Positions 1-4,643 of a DNA stretch of 6,235 nucleotides are shown here, piece by piece. Numbering within the stretch: the first letter of the stretch is position 1; the number at the start of each line of letters is the position of its first letter. Under the pieces are notes generated by a model. The model made no database searches. It was not told the origin of the DNA and saw only the letters and a program-made list of their open reading frames with translations. Source of the DNA: Planctomycetaceae bacterium. GTDB taxonomy: Bacteria > Planctomycetota > Planctomycetia > Planctomycetales > Planctomycetaceae. Made by a program: the position numbers and the translations under genes. The stretch spans positions 1-6,235 of the forward strand of contig JAGQQB010000222.1 of NCBI GenBank assembly GCA_020426425.1, written 5' to 3'.

Positions 1-126
1 CATGACCGGGTCCTCACCATGGCCGTAAACATTCGCCGGAACAAGACCTGCGCGTCGCAGGCGACGGCATGCCGTGCTGCCTTTGGCTTCGCGAACGTCA
101 ATCGCAATTGTACCCAATGCGGACAT
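1..126 (-). CDS. rplY: 50S ribosomal protein bL25 (general stress protein Ctc type), 5' part only
   Basis: This gene begins with ATG at 126 and reads left off the window, so only the first 42 residues are present. bL25 binds 5S rRNA in the large ribosomal subunit; the longer bacterial form is called Ctc. The visible N-terminus has the family pattern: a short beta-strand start (residues 5-12), then REAKGSTACRRLRRAG (12-27) and LVPANVYGHGEDPV (28-41), which match the conserved 'K-G-x-x-x-x-R-x-L-R-x-x-G-x-x-P-A-x-x-Y-G' core. Cys20 sits where small residues are usual. A weak Shine-Dalgarno-like GGAAAG lies 9 bases before the ATG. Whether the protein carries the C-terminal Ctc domain cannot be seen. 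In many bacteria pth follows this gene, which would lie outside the window. Family assignment is recognition of sequence pattern, not a search result. Confidence 0.88.
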   Translation of the reverse strand, partial: MSALGTIAIDVREAKGSTACRRLRRAGLVPANVYGHGEDPVM

Positions 127-165
127 AACTTCAGTCTTTCCACAGGATCGCCACGCACAGCGACC

Positions 166-193
166 GTACTAGCTTGAACCTTATTGCCACCAA
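166..193 (-). promoter_or_regulatory. Weak sigma70-like promoter candidate for bL25
   Basis: On the minus strand TTGGTG (193-188) and TAGTAC (171-166) are separated by 16 bases, about 40 bases before the bL25 start codon. Each box matches the consensus only partly, so this is a placement guess rather than a clear promoter. Confidence 0.2.
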
Positions 194-433
194 CACCTTA
201 CGTTGGGCGGCCAGCACATTCCCCAGACGACACGGCCTCAGCCGCAATCGGGAAAGTCCCGAAAGGTAACGAGGCCCAGATAGAAGTTCAAGCGAATCGC
301 GACCTGATTGCAGGAGCCCGCATCGAGATGGCCATCGGAAATCCCGGCCAATTCGGTTCCACCGGAGCTTCGGCTTCGAACTGCGGCCTCGCACGGGCTC
401 AGCGTAGCACGTTCGCTCCGCGACAAAGTCGTC

Positions 434-463
434 TTGGCAGAAAAACCCCATTCGTCGTACATT
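434..463 (+). promoter_or_regulatory. Sigma70-like promoter for the PEGA lipoprotein
   Basis: TTGGCA (434-439, five of six consensus bases) and TACATT (458-463, four of six) are separated by 18 bases. Transcription would begin near 470, giving a 5' leader of roughly 75 bases before the ATG at 547. It is the best housekeeping-type promoter I can see in the window. Its position also argues that the frame upstream of 547 is not translated. Confidence 0.4.
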
Positions 464-493
464 TCGGCCCCCTGCATTGGCTTCACTGGGGTT
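444..493 (-). terminator. Possible terminator or attenuator stem with T-run
   Basis: On the minus strand AACCCC (493-488) can pair with GGGGTT (449-444), and the last arm runs straight into a T-tract (TTTTT ending at 441, then CT). The stem has only 6 bp and the loop is about 38 bases, which is poor for an intrinsic terminator. It would lie upstream of bL25 on the same strand, so if real it could be a leader attenuator or the end of an unrecognised small RNA. Chance is equally likely. Confidence 0.2.
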
Positions 494-546
494 CTCCCGC
501 CGCCAATTCCCACCTTCCCGGTACGCACAAGCGTTCCCCATCGTCC

Positions 547-972
547 ATGTTTCCCCACTCCCCCGGAAAGCAACTCGCGCTCATCGCGATGCTGTTGATC
601 GTCTCGAGCGGCTGTGTCAGCAGGCGGATGACGATCCGTACCGATCCACCGGGGGCGCTGGTGGAAGTCGATGGGCAACGCCTCGGCCTTTCCCCGGTCT
701 CGATGGACTTCACGTACTACGGGACACACGAGATCACGCTGTCGGCTCCCGGCTACGAAACGGTGACTCTGCAACAACCGGTCGCCCGTCCGTGGCATCA
801 GGCGGTTCCGGTCGACTTCGTCTCGAACCACTTCCTGGGAACGCACATCACGGATCGACACGACTTTGTCTATCACCTGCGCCCACGCCAGAAGCCGCTG
901 AACGAGGAAGTCGAACTCATCGATCGTGGCCAAAACTTCCGCTCCCAGTCCCAAGTGGGACCGCTGCCTTGA
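547..972 (+). CDS. PEGA-domain lipoprotein (141 aa)
   Basis: Residues 1-22 form a lipoprotein-type signal peptide: a short Lys-containing N-region, a hydrophobic core LALIAMLLIV, then SSG before Cys23, the expected lipidated residue. Ser at position -3 departs from the strict lipobox. Residues 28-78 match a PEGA domain: MTIRTDPPGALVEVDG, then QRLGLSPV, and a GTHEITLSAPGYE strand pair (59-71). PEGA domains are small beta-rich modules, often found at the ends of surface or envelope proteins. The C-terminal part (about 79-141) contains a repeated aromatic/His region and a polar tail with no recognised fold. I chose ATG at 547 because it starts the signal peptide; no Shine-Dalgarno is visible, and the longer frame from 184 adds 121 non-protein-like residues. 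Likely anchored in the cell envelope; partner and role unknown. Confidence 0.82.
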   Translation: MFPHSPGKQLALIAMLLIVSSGCVSRRMTIRTDPPGALVEVDGQRLGLSPVSMDFTYYGTHEITLSAPGYETVTLQQPVARPWHQAVPVDFVSNHFLGTHITDRHDFVYHLRPRQKPLNEEVELIDRGQNFRSQSQVGPLP

Positions 973-1100
973 GAGAGGCCAGAGGTGAGGGTTAGAGGCG
1001 GGGCCGTTGCTGGTTGGTCGTTCCGAGCTGCTTGCCACTTGACCCCGTTAAATTCTCTCTATTCCCCCCGTATTCACAAATCCGACCTCTTCCAGCGCGC

Positions 1101-1128
1101 GGAACTGGGTTGGTTTTGAAAAACGATC
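1101..1128 (+). promoter_or_regulatory. ECF sigma-type promoter candidate for the Cys-rich lipoprotein
   Basis: GGAACT (1101-1106) resembles the GGAAC -35 box of extracytoplasmic-function sigma factors, and CGATC (1124-1128) follows after 17 bases where a CGTC-like -10 box would lie; the spacer holds a T-rich and an A-rich run. Planctomycetes carry many ECF sigma factors, and envelope lipoproteins are common targets. The leader would be about 140 bases. No mapped start supports it. Confidence 0.25.
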
Positions 1129-1261
1129 GCAATTTGCGGGACATGCTGCCGATAACATCTGTAGCGAACATCAGGGGAACGTGCTCCACGCGCGCTGTCG
1201 CGAACGCTCGGCCTGTGGATTCAAGGACAGAACAAATCGGCGACCATGCTGTCACCGAACA

Positions 1262-1270
1262 GGGAGAAGG
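1262..1270 (+). promoter_or_regulatory. Ribosome binding site that fixes the lipoprotein start
   Basis: GGGAGAAGG ends 5 bases before the ATG at 1276. It is the clearest Shine-Dalgarno in the window and decides for 1276 over the upstream in-frame ATG at 1246, whose extra ten residues (MLSPNREKDL) would lie in front of the signal peptide. Confidence 0.65.
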
Positions 1271-1275
1271 ATCTC

Positions 1276-1743
1276 ATGCAACGGACATCTCTGCCCACTT
1301 TGGCCGGTGTACTGCTGGCAGCCCTTGTCGGGGCTTCGGGATGCCAGTCGATGTCAACCATCAGCCGGGGGCAAAGTCCCGCAGATCCAGCCATCCAGGC
1401 GGCGGGCTTCCATCACGCACCGTGCAGCGACGTGACGCACTACGGCGAAGTCCAGAATACTGGTCCAGGCTGCGGTCCTCAGGGATGCCCATCGGGTTAC
1501 TGCCCTCAGGGGGGCTACTGTCCCGAGGCTGGCTACGGATACGGTGGCGGCATGTGCCCTCACGGCCCCGGCTGCCGCAGCTGTGGATGCGGGAATCACC
1601 TCGATTGGTATCCTCGTCATCACATGAGCTACTCGTATTCCGCACCCAACGATCTGAAATACCCCACGCCGAATTCACCATCTGGTGTGATTCAGTATCC
1701 GTACTACACACTGAAAGGTCCCAGCGACTTCTTCCGCCAGTAG
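1276..1743 (+). CDS. Cys/Gly/Tyr-rich lipoprotein of unknown function (155 aa)
   Basis: The protein starts with a lipoprotein signal peptide: MQRT, a hydrophobic core (residues 6-20) and ASG before Cys23. After a polar linker, residues 65-107 are strikingly rich in Gly, Pro, Tyr and Cys, with eight cysteines (66, 71, 76, 82, 94, 100, 103, 105) in a loose repeat of the form G-x-C-P-x-G-Y-C-P-x-G-G-Y-C. The C-terminal 45 residues contain an HHMSYSYS stretch and end in YPTPNSPSGVIQYPYYT (ending near residue 144) followed by LKGPSDFFRQ. I have the impression that a YPYYT...GP.DFF tail recurs in short planctomycete proteins, but this is unverified. The cysteines could form disulfides outside the cytoplasm or bind metal; neither can be told from sequence. 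The gene stands alone between a possible ECF promoter and a strong hairpin. A structural role in the cell wall or envelope is a guess. Confidence 0.8.
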   Translation: MQRTSLPTLAGVLLAALVGASGCQSMSTISRGQSPADPAIQAAGFHHAPCSDVTHYGEVQNTGPGCGPQGCPSGYCPQGGYCPEAGYGYGGGMCPHGPGCRSCGCGNHLDWYPRHHMSYSYSAPNDLKYPTPNSPSGVIQYPYYTLKGPSDFFRQ

Positions 1744-1785
1744 TCCGCCACATGTCTCGCAGGACGTGATCCCATTCAAAGCCGC

Positions 1786-1817
1786 AACGCGCCTCGACCA
1801 TCTGGTTGAGGCGTGTT
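1786..1817 (+). terminator. Strong hairpin terminator after the Cys-rich lipoprotein
   Basis: Bases 1786-1799 pair with 1804-1817 to give an uninterrupted 14-bp stem (two G-U wobbles) around the loop ATCT. It starts 42 bases after the stop codon. Only TT-CC follows, so it is not a textbook U-run terminator, but stem length and position between convergent genes support termination or 3'-end protection, possibly in both directions. Confidence 0.7.
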
Positions 1818-1841
1818 CCATGTGTGCCCAACGCAGAAATG

Positions 1842-1877
1842 GCCGACACTCGTAGCAGATGCTCTGCGAGTGTCGGC
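1842..1877 (-). terminator. Perfect 11-bp palindrome, candidate terminator for the CitG-like gene
   Basis: GCCGACACTCG (1842-1852) is exactly complementary to CGAGTGTCGGC (1867-1877). A second short stem, CAGA/TCTG (1856-1859 with 1863-1866), can form inside the loop. It lies 26 bases beyond the stop of the minus-strand gene, and on that strand it runs into CATTTCT, a weak T-rich tail. It may instead be a copy of a dispersed intergenic palindrome. Confidence 0.45.
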
Positions 1878-1903
1878 TACATCAAGTGGCGGACCACCGG
1901 ACT

Positions 1904-2779
1904 TCAAGATTCGATCAGGTCCGGAGGTAACCAAAGCTTGTCGCGAATCGCGATGAAGAGCGTTGCGGCGATCATGTCGGCGGTGGTGCCCGGATTGCGG
2001 CGATGGCCATCGCCGCGTAGCCACTGATCGAATTCCTCCAAATGCTGTTGTCCCAGGTCGGTGATCGGCCAACCTGCCGCCAGCACCGCAGCGGCGCGCT
2101 CGCCCGCCTCTCGCGCCCTATCTTCGCCCGACTTGCGGGTGATCAGACTGTCGGGAATCGTACTCAGCAGATCGAGGTAGGTGCCGATGACGATCTGTTC
2201 CCAATCCATCGTTCGCTTGCTCCAGCGCAGCAGGCCTGGCAACGCGACCTCGAACAGATCAGCGTAATCGGTCGCGTACTGCCGGGCGATGGTGTCGCGG
2301 TCGGCGGCGAGGCGCATAATCTCAACCAGAGGCAGTGTGGGCTCGCCAGCTAGATCCTGGGCGTTGGATGTCCCCATGCCTCCAGGCTGCGCAGCGCGAA
2401 TGGCGGCGTAGACCAGTCTACTGTCGGCGACAGTCAAACCGCGCAGTACTTCACCAATGCCACTTTGCAGCGATTGATCTGGCGGAACTGCCGCGAGGGG
2501 AGCCAGCAACAGAATGATCCCCAGATTCGTATTCCGTCCAACGGCAGCTTGAGTGGACTCAACGGCGTTGAATACTGCCTGACCCACGCCAGATTCTCGG
2601 GCCTGTGCTAAGCGCGGCGCTGCCGCAGTTGCAGATGTGACGAAGTCGGCGAATGTCAAATCTGCAAACGCCGCACCGGGATGCACGTTCCCCGGTTTCC
2701 GCGCCGCCGCCTCCAGCAAGCAAGCCGCTTCCAACTGCCCCGACAGTGTGTTGAGCGAAAGTCGCGGCAAGACAGACAT
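1904..2779 (-). CDS. CitG/MdcB-like triphosphoribosyl-dephospho-CoA synthase family protein (291 aa)
   Basis: CitG and MdcB join dephospho-CoA to ATP-derived ribose to make the prosthetic-group precursor of citrate lyase and malonate decarboxylase. The protein shows the family blocks in order: ARKPGNVHPG (26-35), a DFVTSATAAAP helix (45-55), NTNLGIILLLAPLA (83-96), AAQPGGMG (129-136; family normally NPGG), the 'AADRDTIARQYATDY' segment in the middle, TIPDSLITRKSG, and NPGTTADMIAATLF (262-275) near the end. Length fits the family. I start at ATG 2779; a TTG at 2821 would add 14 residues with no homology-like features. No citrate lyase or malonate decarboxylase gene is present here. CitG-like proteins have also been noted beside tetrahydromethanopterin-linked C1 genes in some bacteria (recalled, not checked), so the true substrate and acceptor are open. 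The family call is firm; the exact reaction is not. Confidence 0.82.
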   Translation of the reverse strand: MSVLPRLSLNTLSGQLEAACLLEAAARKPGNVHPGAAFADLTFADFVTSATAAAPRLAQARESGVGQAVFNAVESTQAAVGRNTNLGIILLLAPLAAVPPDQSLQSGIGEVLRGLTVADSRLVYAAIRAAQPGGMGTSNAQDLAGEPTLPLVEIMRLAADRDTIARQYATDYADLFEVALPGLLRWSKRTMDWEQIVIGTYLDLLSTIPDSLITRKSGEDRAREAGERAAAVLAAGWPITDLGQQHLEEFDQWLRGDGHRRNPGTTADMIAATLFIAIRDKLWLPPDLIES

Positions 2780-2941
2780 CGGTGAGGGAATCCGAGACTC
2801 AATGCACGAAAATCGAAACAAGCACCTGGAATCAAGATCCCTGCATCGCAGCTGAGGCAGGTATGAAGATTATTCCCGATCTGGGAATTCGCGCTGCGGA
2901 TTGCTTCGAATTTCGTGCTGCGAATTCTGGGTGACCCCGCA
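2780..2941 (-). other. 162-base spacer between AIM24 paralogue 2 and the CitG-like gene
   Basis: It contains an ATTCCC/GGGAAT hairpin (2872-2877 with 2883-2888, loop GATCT) and an imperfect 23-bp tandem duplication next to it. No clear promoter or Shine-Dalgarno for the CitG-like gene is seen. The size and repeats make tight co-transcription with the AIM24 genes doubtful. Confidence 0.5.
2885..2929. repeat. Imperfect 23-bp tandem duplication with inverted ends
   Basis: Unit one (2885-2907) and unit two (2908-2929) share GAATT-CG-GCTGCG-ATT with a few substitutions and a one-base indel. The outer ends also form an inverted repeat, GAATTCGC (2885-2892) with GCGAATTC (2920-2927). The segment begins 12 bases past the stop codon of the upstream gene. 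Confidence 0.6.
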
Positions 2942-3625
2942 CTACCTTGGCGGCAGCATCGGCCCGAGGACTTTTCCAAACTCGGAGAGGTTCTGTGACT
3001 GAGTCAGAATCCGACCGTCGCCTTCGAAATTCAGGACAATCCCTTCGCCAGCCAGGAAGGATTGAATCCAGGAGGAACCGGCCTTACTGAGCTTGTAGTC
3101 CATCGTGTCTTCAAACGCGACGACATGGCCTGTGTCGACAATCATCTCGCCATCGAGTTGCTGCTCAGCGATCCGGCCAAACGCGGCGACGAGCAAAGTC
3201 CCCTTCCCGCTGACTTTCAAGAAGAATGGAGCCTCCCCGGTGAGGAATCCTTTGAAGCCTTGAAACTGCGTGTCAAGTTCCAGTCCCGGGGTCGATCCCA
3301 GATAGCTGCCGCCAGCACACAGCCAGTCGGTCGAGCCATCGAGTTCAATCGCCCATACTTCCCCCATGGAGGTGGGGGCCAGTCCGATTTCACCCGACTG
3401 ACCGCTCTCGACCGAGTAGTTCGCAAGGAAGAACTTTTCCCCGGAAAGCATCCGCTTCAGTCCGCCCAGGATGCCCCCTTTTCCGCGACTCTTGGTGGTG
3501 ACATCGACATCGATGTTCGCAGAGGCCCGGTACAACGCGCCAGCGTCGGACACGAACTCCTCGCCGGCGGACAATGTCACCAGTGCCGATGCGAATGCCC
3601 CTTCTCCCTGGATCCTGATATTCAT
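2942..3625 (-). CDS. AIM24/TIGR00266-family protein, diverged second copy (227 aa)
   Basis: A protein of the AIM24 family (COG2013), an all-beta fold related to the mitochondrial AIM24 protein; the bacterial role is unknown. It aligns with the neighbouring copy along its length: LSAGEEFVSDAGALYRAS (18-35) matches LSPGETIRAEAGSMSRMS at the same residue numbers, LSGEKFFLANY matches VGGESLFVGEY, and GEMIVDTGHVVAFE matches GEYIVDTGHAVAWE. The C-terminal block is weaker: SFLAGEGIVLNFEGDGRILTQSQ replaces the first copy's LFSGEGLVLKFSGRGKIWVQSR. An acidic, Lys/Gly-rich insertion (KSRGKGG, 45-51) replaces the Met-rich loop of copy one. I start at ATG 3625 because it aligns both N-termini and has GGGGAA 6 bases upstream; a GTG at 3709 would overlap the previous gene. 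No signal peptide or membrane segment is evident. Probably in one operon with copy one, 70 bases apart. Confidence 0.85.
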   Translation of the reverse strand: MNIRIQGEGAFASALVTLSAGEEFVSDAGALYRASANIDVDVTTKSRGKGGILGGLKRMLSGEKFFLANYSVESGQSGEIGLAPTSMGEVWAIELDGSTDWLCAGGSYLGSTPGLELDTQFQGFKGFLTGEAPFFLKVSGKGTLLVAAFGRIAEQQLDGEMIVDTGHVVAFEDTMDYKLSKAGSSWIQSFLAGEGIVLNFEGDGRILTQSQNLSEFGKVLGPMLPPR

Positions 3626-3695
3626 GTTCGTTCCCCATGAATTCGTCGAAACGTATTTGCCTGTCCCATCGCGAGCCGAGATAGCCGTGTTACCA

Positions 3696-4352
3696 CTAGC
3701 AGTAGCCACGCAGCCATTTGGCCAAGGCGCCCATGTGGCGGCTCTGCACCCAGATCTTCCCTCTGCCGGAAAATTTCAGCACGAGTCCTTCGCCGGAGAA
3801 TAGAGTCTGCTTCCAGCCTCCCATCCCCGTCACCTCATACTGCAGTCCCGGCTCCCACGCGACTGCATGTCCGGTATCAACGATGTATTCGCCATCGATC
3901 TCCTTCTCGATCACACCGCCATAGCCGTTGAAGAACAGTTCGCCGGATCCAGACGCTTCCAGAAAGAACGCCCCTTCACCAGAGAAGAACGCCTTAAGGC
4001 CCCCAAACCGTGGCTTGAGATTCACCCCAGGTGTGCAGGCCATGAACGCGCCAGCGGTCAGGATCAGCGTGTCGCCATTGAGTGTCCGCTGCTGAATACA
4101 GCCCGGAGTCGCTGGCGCGAAGGCGACGAATCCTGGTTCGTCTTCGGCCGTGTATTCCCCGACGAACAACGATTCCCCACCGACAATGCGGCGAATCATC
4201 CCTTGCAGAAAGCCACCCATAATCCGGCTGGTCATCGCCAGATCGGTGCTCATACGACTCATCGAGCCCGCCTCGGCCCGGATCGTTTCGCCCGGACTGA
4301 GCACCACCTTGAGTTCACCGTAATCGGGATTGCCAACAATCGCAAATTCCAT
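3696..4352 (-). CDS. AIM24/TIGR00266-family protein, canonical copy (218 aa)
   Basis: This is a typical member of the AIM24 family (COG2013, TIGR00266), proteins of about 220 residues with a double beta-sandwich built from two similar halves. Diagnostic pieces are LSPGETIRAEAGSMSRMS (18-35), GGESLFVGEY (58-67), FAPATPGCI (78-86), GLKAFFSGEGAFFLEASGSG (118-137), GEYIVDTGHAVAWE (154-167) and a C-terminal GGWKQTLFSGEG (178-189) followed by FSGRGKIWVQSR (194-205). The GGFLQG segment (46-51) in the Met/Gly loop is common in the family. The ATG at 4352 has AGGGG 6 bases upstream. There is no signal peptide. Biochemical function is not established; the mitochondrial relative is linked to inner-membrane organisation, which cannot be carried over safely. 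It is the first gene of a likely two-gene unit with the diverged copy downstream. Confidence 0.92.
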   Translation of the reverse strand: MEFAIVGNPDYGELKVVLSPGETIRAEAGSMSRMSTDLAMTSRIMGGFLQGMIRRIVGGESLFVGEYTAEDEPGFVAFAPATPGCIQQRTLNGDTLILTAGAFMACTPGVNLKPRFGGLKAFFSGEGAFFLEASGSGELFFNGYGGVIEKEIDGEYIVDTGHAVAWEPGLQYEVTGMGGWKQTLFSGEGLVLKFSGRGKIWVQSRHMGALAKWLRGYC

Positions 4353-4640
4353 GGACCGCCCCTAAGAAGATGGATGCACTCGGGATGTGAACTGGGAGTT
4401 CGTGCCCCGTCTAGAGGTGACCAGCGGAATACGAACACAACGTCACGAGATGGTGAACGTCAGACGCTTGGCAGCATAAACGATCATCGATGCAGGTGTC
4501 CAACGTGACCTGATTTGGTCGCCGTTACCTGGTGCGTCCGCTCGATGGTGATCGTACCCGCTGCCGCCAGCGTCAGAGATGTTTGTTCAAGGACTTCGCC
4601 AACGATTCGCGGACGTGCCAATTAGGGCAGGCTCCCGCCC
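4353..4640 (-). other. Intergenic region upstream of the AIM24 pair
   Basis: The 288 bases between the oxidoreductase stop and the first AIM24 gene contain no supported gene. The Shine-Dalgarno AGGGG (4363-4359) serves the AIM24 gene. Directly repeated AACGTCA words (4439-4445 and 4456-4462, starts 17 apart) and an AACGTGA at 4502-4508 lie in the probable promoter area; on the minus strand TTGGAC and TTTATG 17 bases apart are only a weak promoter match. A small hairpin closes the oxidoreductase gene. Confidence 0.5.
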
Positions 4641-4643
4641 CTA
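4622..4643 (-). terminator. Short bulged hairpin overlapping the oxidoreductase stop codon
   Basis: On the minus strand TAGGG (the TAG is the stop codon) pairs with CCCTA, and the stem continues with one bulged G and a G-U pair to a four-base loop. No T-run follows. The stem may be a weak terminator or a dispersed GC-rich intergenic element. Confidence 0.3.

Larger units (their letters stand above)
127..546. other. Divergent intergenic region between bL25 and the PEGA lipoprotein
   Basis: These 420 bases separate two divergently read genes. Long open frames cross it on both strands (for example an upstream in-frame extension of the lipoprotein from 184 and a minus-strand frame from 541 to 131), but their translations are rich in Arg, Ser and Pro with no domain, signal or motif, which suggests high-GC chance frames. 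I see no tRNA-like cloverleaf. It holds promoter candidates for both neighbours and an AACCCC/GGGGTT inverted repeat (444-449 with 488-493) followed on the minus strand by a T-run. Confidence 0.6.
973..1275 (+). other. Intergenic region between the two lipoprotein genes
   Basis: This 303-base stretch has no supported gene. It starts with a purine-rich segment containing AGAGG three times (974-978, 981-985, 994-998), with no U-run that would make it a terminator. An ECF-type promoter candidate lies near 1101-1128 and a clear ribosome binding site ends it. Open frames crossing it on both strands look like chance frames. Confidence 0.55.

Noticed and set aside
368..425. Possible tRNA-like fold on the minus strand around a TTCGAAG word with CGGAGC/GCTCCG ends
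   Set aside because: No T-stem pairs around the TTC loop and no anticodon arm of the right geometry can be drawn.
184..546. N-terminal extension of the PEGA lipoprotein frame to 184
   Set aside because: It would place 121 residues without any recognisable features in front of a clear lipoprotein signal peptide, and a good promoter lies inside it at 434-463.
238..1038. Long minus-strand frame of 266 codons antisense to the PEGA lipoprotein
   Set aside because: The translation is Arg/Ser/Gly-rich without motifs and covers a well-supported lipoprotein gene; typical of chance frames in GC-rich DNA.
1014..1769. Plus-strand frame of 251 codons across the Cys-rich lipoprotein
   Set aside because: It overlaps a better gene that has a Shine-Dalgarno and signal peptide in another frame, and its own product shows no domain or sensible composition.
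3867..4508. Plus-strand frame of 213 codons opposite the canonical AIM24 gene
   Set aside because: It is antisense to a strongly supported family member, and its His/Arg-rich translation has no motif.
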